Origin: Tenrec ecaudatus
Taxonomy: Eukaryota > Chordata > Mammalia > Afrosoricida > Tenrecidae
Length of the DNA stretch: 64,000 nt
Assembly: GCF_050624435.1 (NCBI RefSeq)
Contig: NC_134537.1
Coordinates: forward strand, 11,962,584-12,026,583
Reading direction: 5' to 3'
Of the stretch, positions 35,761 through 46,786 are shown one piece after another. Below the pieces are notes generated by a model. It worked only from the letters and a program-made list of their open reading frames with translations, had not been told where the DNA came from and did not search any database. A program made the position numbers and the translations under genes. How positions within the stretch are numbered: the stretch's first letter is position 1; each line of letters begins with the position of its first letter.

Positions 35761-36787
35761 CTGATGGTGCCCGGCTATCAAAAGAGATAGTGTCTGGGGT
35801 CTTAAAGGCTTGAAGGTGAACAAGCGGCCATCTAGCTCAGAAGCAAATAAGCCCACATGGAAGAAGCACACTGGCCAGTGCGATCACGAGGTGCCCAAGG
35901 GACCAGGTATAAGGCATCATGCAAAAAAAAAAAAAGATATAAGTGTGTGTATATATGTATATGTATATGTATATGTATATATATATATAATATTAAATGA
36001 AGGGGGAAGTGCAGAGTGGAGACCCAAGGCCCAAGTGTCGACCAATGGAGATCCCCTCATAGAGGGGTTTAGGAGAGGAGATGGGTTAATTAGGGTGTCA
36101 GGTAGTATCGATGAAGAACACAGCTTTCCCCCAGATCCTGGATGCTTCCTCCCCCCAACTACCATGATCCGAATTCTACCTTGCAGGGCTGGATAGGACA
36201 GAGGCTGTACACTGGTGCATATGAGGGTTGGAGGTACAGGGAATCCAGGGTGGATGATACCTTCAGGACCAAGGGTGTGAGGGACGATGCTGGGAGAGTG
36301 GAGGGTGAGTGAGTTGGAAAGGGGGAACTGATTACAAGGATCCACATGTGACCTCTTCCCTGGGAGAGGGACAGCAGAGAAGGGGGGAAGGGAGACTCCG
36401 GATAGGGCAAGATATGACAAAATAACGATGTATAAATTACCAAGGGCATATGGGGGAGGGGGGAATGGGGAGGGAGGGGGTAAGAAAAAAGAGGACCTGA
36501 TGCAAGGGGCTTGAGTGGAGAGCAAATGCCTTGAGAATGATTGGGGCAGGGAATGTATGGATGTGCTTTATACAATTGATGTATGTATATGTATGGATTG
36601 TGGTAAGAGTTGTATGAGTCCCTAATAAAATGTAAAAGAAGAAAAGAAAAAAAAATGATTAGGGCAAGGACTGTGCGGATGTGCTTTATACAATTGATGT
36701 ATGTATATGTATGAACTGTGAAAAGAATTGTACGAGCCCCAATAAATTGTTAAAATAAAAAAAAAGTAAAAAAAGAAAAAAAAAAAG
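35761..36787 (+). mobile_element. L1-type LINE insertion with 15-bp target duplication and duplicated 3' end
   Basis: The + copy is flanked by a perfect 15-bp duplication AAGAAAGAGCTTTAG (35746-35760 and 36788-36802). After a first end (CCCTAATAAAATG plus A-rich, about 36650), the last about 110 bp are repeated (GGATGTGCTTTATACAATTG...CCCCAATAAATTG) before the final A-rich tail. Poly(A) and a variable-length duplication fit LINE-1 retrotransposition. Confidence 0.88.
35920..35992. repeat. A-run and (TATG)n/(TA)n microsatellite inside the L1-type copy
   Basis: An A tract of about 13 is followed by TGTATATGTATATGTATATG-type repeats. It occupies the same internal position where another copy (41690) carries (AAAC)n. 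Confidence 0.85.
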
Positions 36788-37237
36788 AAGAAAGAGCTTT
36801 AGATACAAGAGCAATTGAATTTTGACAAAACGTCCCAGCCCAGTCCAGATCAAGTGCATACGTCTGATATTAGCCCACATGTCCGATGCCAATCTATAAA
36901 GTCCTCTTCAGAGCCACCAAACACATGCAATGATGCCAAATGCAGGAGGATCACAGGCCAATGGGTGGGAAGTCTTGTGGATCTAGTGGTGGTGTAAGCA
37001 TCTCAGTGCTAGTTGGGTCTCTACGTGGCTCCTCCAGCTCAGGGAACTAGCTTAGCTCCATGTTTCTTCTTAGCTGGAATGTCTCCCAGGGAGTGAGCAT
37101 GTGTCCCACCTCCAACGAGTTATTTATCTCCTTAGTGCCTCCAAATGAGGCCATTAAGTGGAGACCTAATGGGCAGGCTAAACTCTACCCCTTCACTCCT
37201 AAGTCTCAAATTGACAACAGATGATGAAACTACCCTA

Positions 37238-38239
37238 GGCTGCCACTGCCCTCGTGTCAGCCCCTGTGGGCATGCAGAGTCCCTGAGCAGTGCCTTATCT
37301 CTGCTGGCCCCACTCCAGCCTCCATTCCTCTCTGCGTAGCCCCTTGGGGGCTTAGGCACACTATCTCCCCTCTCTCCTCCCAGGTGATGAAGTGCTGTGC
37401 AGTATGAACATGCTTTCTAAACGCACACGGGGTCCACCGGTCAGGGCGCCATCCAGGGTCCCAGCGTTCACTGCTGCCAGCTGTGCATCCTTAATCCACA
37501 AAACAGTTGAATTTTTTAACGATTGTTGTAAATTTGAAATGTCATACCACAAGATAATGAAAAGTAAGCGTATTTATGCAGTAGCCGCCCCTCATCCCCA
37601 CCCCCACCTCACTTCTCTGAAACCCTTCCTGTAACGTAACACAGGCCTGCTGTTGACCATCAGGATCCACCTAGCATCCTTATGCCGTTGTCCACACAAT
37701 AGTTCATTCTTATTTTCAATGTCTTTCCTTAGCTCTAGAACCAAATACTGTCCAGCGGAGGTGGCAAACATTTTTCCTGCCAAGAAAGATATCGATAAGG
37801 TCAACCTCAGACCAGACTGGTCAAACATTTAATTAACACACACTGAATGTGATGACTAGGCCTGCTGCTCTTTGGTGGGGTTCCTGGGTTTGATGGTTTG
37901 GGGGCCTCGTAGAACCCATGGGCCAGATGTGCCCCATCCCTGCTGTTAAGTCTCATGATGTACACACCCATCTTATTTATAAAAATTCTGTCGTGCATGT
38001 TTATGAGAAAGAGAAGAAAAGAGAGAAAGAGAGAGGAAGGGAATAATTTAAATCGTTTGGTCCATACCGTCATCCCATTCTTTCCAGTAAAGAGCCTGAC
38101 GCGACAAAGAGTGTCGTCAATGCTAATGAGTTGTACAAGTAGAAATGATTGTAATGGTCTAAGTTTGGTGATGTATATTTTACCCAAAATAAAGTTTAAG
38201 TGAATGTGGGATGGAATATAATTAGTCTACACTCTTCCA
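37238..38239. other. Unique sequence, no gene supported
   Basis: No recognised repeat apart from a purine-rich GA patch at 38004-38041. The 126-codon minus-strand open frame at 37807-38187 has no known domain. Confidence 0.4.
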
Positions 38240-39125
38240 TTTGGTTTCAGTTGACATATGATGGGGTACTCCCCGTTTTTTCCCCAAACTATGTATTTTA
38301 ATTTTTTTAACAAAACAACCATTTAATCTTCAAAGTGCCCTCCATTACACTTAATACATTTGTCAAATCTATTATTTAATTCTTGGAAACATTTTTCAAA
38401 CTCATATTTGGATGGCTGACACTTCCTTCGTTTTTTTCTTCACCTCCTCTATGTTGTCAAATCACTGTCCTTTTATGTCCCTCTGCATTCTCGGAAACAA
38501 AAAGAAGTCGCATGGAGTGAGGTCATGTGACAAAGAAGCATTGTTTTTTTTGCCAGAAACTGGTGCACTGAGATAACTGCGTGAGCAGGTTCATGGTTGT
38601 GGTGGCAAAACCAGGCCCCTATCTGCCACACATCAGGACTTTTTTATAGCACACTGTTACACAATCTTTTCAGAACCTCTAAATAGAAAGCTTGATTAAC
38701 AGTCTAACCTGGTGGAACAAACTCCAAATTCACTACAAGTCTACATTTTCATACATTCGCTAAGTTGACGGGCATCCAGAATGAGGTTTGTCATCCATCG
38801 ATATTTCATTTTTTTTGAAATGAGGAAAATCACTTGTATATTTGAGCTTTTCCCATAGTGCTGTCCTTGTAAGCTGTGTTCAACATCACAGTTTCTGTGG
38901 CATTTTTTCCTGAGCAAGAAACAAAATTCCACAGCCGCATGCTATTCCCTTAAATCAGGCATCACAAAAATACGAAAAACTGCTTTTAAAAAAATAGTCA
39001 CTATGACTAGAAAGAAACTTCCCAGGTGACGCCACTGGGTCTGCTTGATGCTCGCCTAGTGGGAAAAATGCATACTACAGAAGCTCCATCTAGTGCAGCT
39101 TTTTTCCACTTTTGGGGAGTGGGTA
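38240..39125 (-). pseudogene. Fossil mariner transposon with broken, internally deleted transposase
   Basis: On the minus strand, about 38930-38740 encodes a helix-turn-helix-like N-terminal region (…CHRN…, …GKSS…, …MDDKP-like…). About 38610-38290 encodes the C-terminal DDE region: a HNHEPAHA segment (family form DNAPAH), FLAKK, and YEFEKCFQELNNRFDKC close to the end. Stops and frameshifts are present, and much of the middle is missing compared with the usual roughly 345 residues. Short inverted ends with GTACTCCCC-like sequence lie near 38260 and 39115-39125. It is not functional. Confidence 0.75.
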
Positions 39126-39144
39126 CCCCCTTGCAGATCTCCCC

Positions 39145-39337
39145 CACCACATGGCATTGATTTCAAATAGCAGCAACCCTTAGGGCAGAGTAGAGCTGCC
39201 TCTATGGGTTTCTAAGACTGTAAATATGCAGGGCAGTAGACAACTTCACCTTTTCTTCTGAGGAGCGGATGGTGGTTTTGAACCGGTGACCTGTGGTTAG
39301 CAGCACTAGGCATAGCCCGCCATGCCACTAGGGCTCA
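39145..39337 (-). repeat. AfroSINE
   Basis: Minus-strand copy: TTGATTTCAAATAGCAGCAA, AGACTGTAAATATGCAGGGC, GGTTTTGAACCGGTGACCTG and CGCCATGCCACTAGGGCTC. A further very degenerate SINE may occupy about 39430-39565. Confidence 0.75.
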
Positions 39338-39565
39338 CCTGAGTCTTCAGGTACCGAAAATGGTTTACACTTGATTGCTAACCGATAAAATGGCGATTCC
39401 TATACACCCAGCGATACCTCAGAAGGAAAGTCTGGTGATTGCCACCAAATGAATTTCAACCCCTAGCTACCCTACAGAGGATTTCTGAGTCAGTGAGTCT
39501 GTCTGAAGCCACAGGCCTTGCAGTTAGCAGCACCACATCCAACCCACAGTGCCTCCACGCTCCTT

Positions 39566-40569
39566 TCACAGCTGAGAAACAGCCTTTGCCCCATGAGGGG
39601 TTGCCATGAGTTTAAGATCAATTTGGGAGAATAGACAGTCACACCAACGTGGTCCCAACCATAGTGCCTCATCCTGTTGGTGTTGGTAGACACACAAGTT
39701 GCTCGAGAGCGGCTGAATGCGGATCGGAATCCCCTTCATTCAAGTGCCTCCTAGTTCTCTTCAGTGGTAGGTGCCACAAGCAGTGTGAACTCTCTATGCT
39801 AAGCTGCATTTCGCTCCCAACACTTTCCCCATGCTCTTTGTCTCTGTGAGGGACCCAAGCCAGAGCGCTTGGCTCTACACTGTCCCTCAAGTCCCTCTCT
39901 TCCCATGGACTGCTTACCCAGGATGTTTCTTAAGTAGCTCCCTAAGTCATCTACTTGACTCCATCCATTCTGCTAGGTCATCTGCAGTCGTTTAATCTGC
40001 TGCAGACAATTCCAAGTTCATCTTTCCCGTCTCCTTTCCATCCCACTTCTTCCAAGTTCATCTCCTTCTATCCATTTTAACCAAGACAGAGGGATCTTTG
40101 AAAAGACAAAATGTGAAAATGAACCAAAAACCTGCAGTGTTATTCCTATGTAATAATAATAATAATAATAAAATTCAAACCCTTTAGCAGATCTTCGTGG
40201 TCTTACCAGAGATTACAGGATCTCGACACTCTTCTTCCGTAAACTAGTTCCTATCTGTCCATTCCACTCCGTGAAGTCTCCATTCCTGGAAAACAGGACC
40301 TGTGGGTGGACATCATGTTCTTTCTTACTCAGTTTGTGCTGCTTATTTTCCCTGAAACCATCTGCATACCCTGTTTTTTCTCTTGTCTAACGCTTACTGA
40401 TCCTTTAGATCTCAGCGTAGACATTAAAGCATCAGGAGGCTATGCTTGATACCCACTTTCTGTCCCCCTCCCCCCTCCCGGGCCGCAGACTGGCATGCTG
40501 CCTCTCCTGTCCACAGATCTGGCACACTCTACCTTTCCCTGCTGTGGCATTTGTGCCATTGCATTAGAA
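39566..40569. other. No gene recognised; (TAA)n tract
   Basis: Unique sequence with a short (TAA)n microsatellite at about 40150-40171. Confidence 0.4.
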
Positions 40570-40860
40570 TTTCATGTCTTTTCTCTGGATGGCACACCTT
40601 CATCTCACGTACTTTGGACACGTGGTCATGAGAGAGCAGTCCTTGGAGAAGGACATCATGCTTGGCAAAGTCACGGGGCAGCAAAAAGAAGGACGATCTT
40701 CAACAAGATGGATCGACACAGTGGCTGCATGGATAAGGGCTCACACATTAGAACAATTGTGAGGACAGCATAGGACCAGGCAGTGTTTCATTCTGTCGCA
40801 CACCGGGTTGCTGTGAATCAGAGCCGATTCAGCAGCACCTGACTTCAGCAGCATCATCGT
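40570..40860 (+). pseudogene. RTE LINE ORF2 C-terminus and 3' end
   Basis: The open stretch 40574-40762 encodes FGHVVMREQSLEKDIMLGKV and RWIDTVAAW, the conserved C-terminal segment downstream of the reverse transcriptase in RTE-clade LINE ORF2. It is followed by the terminal GACCAGGCAGTGTTTCATTC and GGTTGCTGTGAATCAGAGCC. This is a 5'-truncated relic of an endonuclease/reverse transcriptase, not a gene. Confidence 0.75.
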
Positions 40861-41000
40861 TTTTGTTTTCTCTCTGTCTTCACCACACCAGGTCAGCATA
40901 ACTGCAGGACCCAGGAGATAGAGATGCCAGCCTTTCACCATAGGGGCTTAGTGCCATAACTAAACCAGGTACTGGGCACATATTAACGCTATGTTGGATG

Positions 41001-41160
41001 GTTGCTGTTCGGTGCTGTCCAATCAGTTCCAACTCAGAGCACCCCATGTGGTCCAGCACAAAGCACTCCCAGGTTCTGCATCATCCCCACGACTGTGACT
41101 CTATAGGAGTCCATTGTTGCAGCCACTCTCAGTGAAGGTCTTCCTCTTACCCTCTGTGAT
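41001..41160 (-). mobile_element. RTE LINE 3' end
   Basis: Inverted copy: GTTGCTGTTCGGTGCTGTCC, TCCATTGTTGCAGCCACTCT and GAAGGTCTTCCTCTTACC. It faces the + copy at 40570. Confidence 0.7.
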
Positions 41161-41273
41161 CTCTGGTTTGACAGTTCATTTAGCGTGTAGCACAGTAAAA
41201 TAACAAAGAACGAGGATGCTTGGTATGGCGGGTAGAACACTACTGGTTTTTCTCACAGTCTAGTTTTAACCCT

Positions 41274-41465
41274 GGAGTCCCTGCGTGGTGCAGTTAACAC
41301 ACCTTTTTTTGATCATGGATGTCTAAGTCCACCCAGAGGCAGCTCAGAAGGAAGATTTGGCGATGTCATTCCCAAAAATTAGCCATTGAAAACAATTCCA
41401 GTCTGACATGCAAGAGCTCGCCAGGAGTCCAAGTTGGCTTGATGACAGCTGTTCGGTTTCTATTC
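41274..41465 (+). repeat. AfroSINE-related SINE (variant body)
   Basis: Head GAGTCCCTGCGTGGTGCAGT, body AAAAATTAGCCATTGAAAAC and end TTGGCTTGATGACAGCTGTT. Same variant as 1385-1572. Confidence 0.7.
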
Positions 41466-41689
41466 TGGGCTGTTGAGAAGCCCTTGCAGAAAGGGCTGTC
41501 AGGGAAAGGGAACTGAGAGCATCTTTCCTTCCTAGACCAGTGACCTGATTAACTTAGGCAAACCCTTTCTTCTTTCTTGGGGTTTTACTTCTGTCACACC
41601 TGGATTCTAGAAGTAAGAGTGCAGACATGGGATTACTGAAACATTTTTGCGCTTGTGTGTATGGCTCTTTTGTTTTGATTCAAATACAT

Positions 41690-42467
41690 ACGCCATCATG
41701 AGGTGTTATCTGGACCGGGTAACAGGCATTAAAGACCCCAAAACAAACAAACAAACAAACAAACAAACAAACAAACAAACAAACAAACAAACAAAACAAA
41801 AAACATATTGTTGAGAACAGGGGTGGAGGGTGGGGGGAGAAACCCAAAGTCCATCTGTAGACAATGGGACATGCCCTCACAGAGGGATCACAGGAAAGGG
41901 ATGAGTCAACCAGGGTGAAGTAAAACATTGATGAAACACACAATATTCTGGTTCCTTGAGGTTTCCTCACCTGCCACTATCATGACCCCAGTCCTTCCTT
42001 TCACTTCGGGTTAGATCGGAGCGTGTGCACAGGTGCAGATAACAGAGAAGCGCTCAGGACACATGGAATTCAGGAGCAGGAATGGGAGGAATAGCAATAC
42101 CAGAAGGGTTGGGGGAATGTGGGGAGGGGAGGGGAGGAAGTGGGAGCTGATCGAAATGATCGACACATAACCATCACCACCACCCCTGCCTGAGGGACGA
42201 ACAACAGAACCCATGGGGGACAGGAGAAAGCGACTGGTGTAAGATGTGAGAGTAGTAATAATTTATGATTTATCAAGGGGTCACAAGGGTGGGGTGGGGG
42301 TGGGAAAGAGGAGCTGATACAAAGGGCTCAATAGAAAGTAAGTGTTTAGAAAGAATGATGGCTACCTATGTTCAAATCTGCTTGATCCAACCGATGTATG
42401 ACTTTTATATGAGTTGTAAGAGCCCCCAATAAAATGATTTTTTAATTAAAAAAATTAAAAGACAGAA
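41690..42467 (+). mobile_element. L1-type LINE 3' end, diverged subfamily
   Basis: + copy starting at CGCCATCATGAGGTGTTATC and ending GAGCCCCCAATAAAATGATT plus tail. It shares GAGTCAACCAGGGTGAAGTA with the copy at 15880 and contains the (AAAC)n expansion at 41740-41795. Confidence 0.85.
41740..41795. repeat. (AAAC)n microsatellite
   Basis: About 13 AAAC units inside the L1-type element. Confidence 0.95.
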
Positions 42468-42956
42468 TTTTGCTGATCAAACGAGAAAAGATTGTGGGGG
42501 AAACTATTGGCCTCTGTGCCTCCCATCCTGGTTGTCTAAGGAACAGCTCAGAATATTCTCTCTGGAGGAGGTTGGGGATTGGGTGGCGGGTTCTCTCACA
42601 GTTTCTTCTTGTCTGGGTCCGCAGCAATTTCCTCTGAATCCGGCATATCGGACTTGGCCAATCCCACCTCTACTTCTGACCTAGCAGGAGGGAGAAAGGC
42701 CTCTCAGAGGCCAGCACAGGACTGGTGAACATAGACCTGCCAGCCTCAGTCGTATGCAGGAGGAGCCTGTTGGCCATCGGCCACTAGTTGAGTGTTCACT
42801 AGTGAAACGGATCTTGCTCGATCTCTTCATGTGAGTGTGTGAAGTGTGTCCCTGTGTACTGTTAGAATGGGCGTGGTCGTTGGCTGGCAATTATGAACCC
42901 TGCCTCGACAGAGAGTCTCACATTTATTTATTTAAAATAGTCTTATGTGCATTCAC
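42468..42956. other. No gene recognised
   Basis: Unique sequence between an L1-type copy and a DNA transposon. Confidence 0.4.
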
Positions 42957-44036
42957 AGTGGAACCCCGGACCTCAACACTAATCCGTTCTAGAAGGAGCA
43001 TTGAGATGCGATGCAGTCGAGTTCTGAATCAATTTTTCCCATAAGAAATAACTGAAAACGGATTAATCCCTTCTCGAACACCAAATTTTTACCTTAACCT
43101 TGCCTTTTTATGCAATATATTGCACAGAAATTTCAAAGTAAATAAGTTCAGAGTTAAATAATATAATGTAAATAAGAAACACAACAGTTAAAAAGTTTTT
43201 AACAAGTACAGTGTAGCCCATACTTTGAGATGGATGACGATCTGGATCTGTGGACACGGATGTGGAGAGGAGGTATGGAGGGAGAGTCCTTGTTTAGAAG
43301 GGGGATCCCCATTCCATAGAATCAACTGGTAGCTGCTTACTCAGGAGTGTTTTTTACCCTTCTTTGCCTTTTGTACTAGGACCTGGTTGGTTTTCTTTAA
43401 AAAAAAAAAAAGAAAGAAAGAAATCTGTTTAATGTGGTCTCTTGGCATTTCCTTAACTGCTTTCTAAAAGGATTTACTAAATTATCATCAACAATATCGA
43501 TAACATGGTTAATCAGCACCCTTTATTTATTTAGTTAGTTTTTTTTGTTTTCTGGGGGGCTTGTACAATTCTTATCACAATCCATCAATCCATCCATCCA
43601 TCCATTGTGTCAAGCACATTTGTACATTTGTTGCCATCATCATATTCAAAACATTTTCTTTCTACTTGAGGTCTTGGTATCAGTTTTTCATTTTTTCCCT
43701 CCGCCCCCCACCCTCCCTCCGTCATGAACCCTTAATAGTTTATAAATTATTATTATTTTTTAATGTTAATCAGTTCCTTATCATGATGATTCTTTAGAAA
43801 AAAGCCTCTTTCTTAGGGCCCATGTTTTTTTTTAATCTAAACACAGTATGAAAAGCCAAAAAACTAAGGAAATTATAGCAAAACGCTTGAAACACAGCCA
43901 CAAAGACTTAAACGAAGAGTACTAACAATGCCAACTAATGCCTAGTGACCGAAACACAAACTACTTGTGTTTACCAAAATCACGTGTGTCAGGGTTAGAC
44001 TCTGATGTTTTGTTCAATACTGGGGTTCCTACTGTA
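42957..44036. mobile_element. Tigger/pogo-like DNA transposon remnant, split by an L1-type element
   Basis: Ends are inverted: CAGTGGAACCCCGGACCTCA at 42957, and the right end reads CAGTAGGAACCCCAGTATTG in reverse complement. The ACTAATCCG...GGATTAATCCCTTCT subterminal motif fits Tigger-type elements. An L1-type copy sits inside (43521-43764). No intact transposase frame. Confidence 0.5.
43521..43764 (-). mobile_element. L1-type LINE 3' end with 13-bp target duplication
   Basis: Inverted short copy from a T-rich start (tail) to TTATAAATTATTATTATTTT. Flanks GTTAATCAGCACC (43508-43520) and GTTAATCAGTTCC (43765-43777) match at 11 of 13 positions. Confidence 0.8.
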
Positions 44037-44245
44037 CTTCACATCTCATACAATGTAATTGTTTGGTCATATTGAGAAGAGTTGTGCATTCAACACCATA
44101 ATCAATTTCAGAGCATTTTGTTTTTATACCCATTGTCAGCTCCCTACGCCTCCCCAAACTCCCCTGCCATGCCCGTTGGTAATCATCAATCTAGTTACTA
44201 TCTCTATAGATTTATCCATCCTGAATTTCGTATACAGAAAATCAA
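44037..44245 (-). mobile_element. Older L1-type LINE 3' end, short
   Basis: CATATTGAGAAGAGTTGTGC and GTCAGCTCCCTACGCC follow the order of the older family copy at 30765. Confidence 0.5.
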
Positions 44246-44324
44246 AAGAAACAAAACACCCCACCAATATTGATTAGGCAAAACTGAGAAAAACCTCAAT
44301 AAAAAACCAGCAGATGTTCTCCTG

Positions 44325-45105
44325 AAGAGATCACTGAAAATATGAGCGCTATGGTGCAGTGTGTTGAAGGAACAAATAGTGCAGTGTGTTGTCAGAACAA
44401 ATAGTGTCGGGTGCTTGTGTATCTTAAAGGCCTGTCTTGAAAAAGCAGTTATCTGAGTGAGGCCTCAACTAACTCCACAAGGAAGAAGCATAGAAGCCTG
44501 TGTGATTGAAGGATTAAAAATAATAAAATCCAAATCTGAAGGAGGGAATGGTGGGGGCTTAAATTGTGAACATCTGTTTGGCAGAAGGTTATGGATGGCA
44601 GTGGAAGCCCAAAATCCATTTTCAAGGTTCACACGCAGGTTACGCCTCTGGTGACAACTCTGTGACCATAGACCACGGGTGTGAATCACCTTGCTGTCGT
44701 GCAGAGTGCATTGGAAAGTGAATTGTTGCAGGTGCACTTAGGTTAAAATTGAACACCTTCTAATTTGATCTATTTCAAAATTGTTCAAATTTTTAATGTT
44801 TCTGCTCTCTTTTATTGAGAGTTTTCTCTGTTCTACTTTGTTATTTTGTATGTTTTTATGTATATGAAATTCTGGACAGGTAAATCGATAGAAACAGTAA
44901 CTGGATTAATGGTTTCTTGGGGGCATGACAGGATCTTGGGGAGAAATAGGGAGCTAATAACAATGAGAAAAAGAAAAAGAAAAAGGGACATGTTCTAAAA
45001 TTGGATGTGGTGATGATTGTACAACTCTTCATGATATGATTGAATAATCAAATTGTATGTTATGTGAATCGTATGCCAATAGAACTGTTAGAAAATGAAA
45101 TAACA
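44325..45105 (+). mobile_element. Older L1-type LINE 3' end
   Basis: + copy with GAGATCACTGAAAATATGAG, CTTAAAGGCCTGTCTTG, GGAAGAAGCATAGAAGCC and the terminal GATTGTACAACTCTTCATGA. A local duplication of GTGCAGTGTGTTG sits at 44352-44400. Confidence 0.6.
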
Positions 45106-45229
45106 ACACTCAAAAAGAGAGCAAACAATATTCAAAACGGACAGCACTTTAAAATGACTCAAAGGGGAGGTAAAATAATAGCATTTCAACCTAACTACAT
45201 CTGATACAATTGACTTTACAATGCTTTCT

Positions 45230-45720
45230 GATTGGTAGCAAGGCTATTTAGACCCCTGGACTCTGGTCAGAGGCTTCATTCATATGTGGAACCTGGCGTT
45301 TGGACTTCCACTGTCGTGCAGAGCCTTCTGTAAACCAGGTGTTCACAATTTAAGCTCTGATACCATTTCTCCCTTCAGATTTGCATTTTATTATTTACAA
45401 TCCGTGGATTACATGAGCTGGTGTGCTTCTTCCATGTGGAATTAGTTGATGCCTCACTGAGATGACTGCTTGCTTCACGACAACCCTTTAAGACCCCAGG
45501 GACAATTTTTTTTCTGCGCCATCTGGTTCCTTCACCACATTTTGCTATGACTTCCTTATTTTCAGTGATCTCTTCATGAAGGTGAGCACCAAGGAGGGCC
45601 ACTTCATAAGAACTAATTGTTCTTTAATTGGGGGTAGAATTAAGTGCAAGCCCCAAATCCATTCCTACATCTAGGGTTTATATATATCTCTGGTTCACTT
45701 TAGACATATTATTATCATTT
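45230..45720 (-). mobile_element. Older L1-type LINE fragment
   Basis: Inverted: TTCACAATTTAAGCTCTGAT, GAGCTGGTGTGCTTCTTCCA, CCTTTAAGACCCCAGG and CAGTGATCTCTTCATGAAGG, matching 31140-31510 block for block. Confidence 0.6.
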
Positions 45721-46786
45721 TATGATAGATTATCAATCATCCCTCTGGCGCAAAAGCAATTCTATTGATAGTGTCATTAATTTAGCCAATGATATAGAAT
45801 TTAAAACATGGTTGAGGAAAGGAAATTATACAAACACAAGCGGCTAGCTTCAGACTGTCATACTTGAATTGTTGACTCGTACAACCATTGATTTCTTGAG
45901 TACATTATTTATACAACCAATGGGAGTTGGTAATAAGGCATACCTTTCAATAACACTAATTCATAAGGACAGACGCATGCCTACCAGACTAAGGGAGCAT
46001 TAAAATAGTAATTATATGGTAGTCCTAGGCCACCACTCATTCAAAGCAGAAGACAAAGTCAACGAATCTCCAATTCCGTAATTTTAAGATAGCATTCACC
46101 TGCTTCTGCTTACACTAGGGTAGTTTCCCTTTAAGTCCAAGGATGTATGTTAGTTCCTTACATCTGCTACAGGTGAGTTTGAGATAAAGCCCAGTTCACT
46201 TAGCGGGGTTTCAATTGGAAATCTTTCTGGTGTGGCCTATGAAGGATATTGTGTGCCTCAAAAACAGTCTTAAGACCCAGTAGACGATAGCTGGGTCACC
46301 AAGGGCTGGAAAGAAACTAGGTCAAAGGTGTCCATTTAGGAATATAGTAACAGGCACATTCTCCCCTTGGGTGCTATGTAAGTGTCGCTGAGTCTTTTTC
46401 CCGACCGGAAGCTGCTCCACTCGGCTTACCCACCAATAGAAGTGTGATCGCCTTTTTGGAGACATACACGCTCCCCTCCCCCATTTTGACTTGACTTTGC
46501 AGTAAGGCTCGCTTATCCCTCTGGTAGGAGCGCCTGTTGATTTGGAGCGACCTTAGCACACTGTTATAGGGCAGTAACTGAATGGTCTTCTCCTTCTCCC
46601 CACAGCTTGAGGAACTGACTCTAGCAGAGAAGAGCTCTCTTCCGTCAAAGTTATTTCTAAGATGGACACATAGAGGGTGGGGGATATAGGGTCCATGAAC
46701 GCCAGGCAGCCCCAAACTTGTTGCTTGGGAGACCAGAGTAGAAGAAAATATGACCTGAGGAGAAGTCAACTTTCATCTTAGTTGTG
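45721..46786. other. Unassigned sequence, no gene supported
   Basis: Contains a 131-codon minus-strand open frame (46374-46769) with basic and Ser-rich composition. I do not recognise it. It directly precedes minus-strand L1 sequence, so it may be LINE-derived. Confidence 0.3.

Larger units (their letters stand above)
35694..37237 (+). mobile_element. Family A LTR-like element split by an L1-type insertion
   Basis: Outer pieces 35694-35760 and 36788-37237 join into one family A element. Its start is TGTGTCAGTCTGGATAGACT and its end AACTACCCTA. Flanks GGCTA (35689-35693) and GGCTG (37238-37242) are a 4-of-5 target duplication. Confidence 0.75.

Noticed and set aside
35917..36575. 202- and 138-codon minus-strand open frames
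   Set aside because: They lie wholly inside the L1-type LINE 3' end and its microsatellite, read antisense through the G-rich tract; similar frames occur in other copies (51267-51846, 60050-60753).
46374..46769. 131-codon minus-strand open frame
   Set aside because: Not recognised. It sits against minus-strand LINE-1 sequence and lacks any supporting evidence of being a gene.
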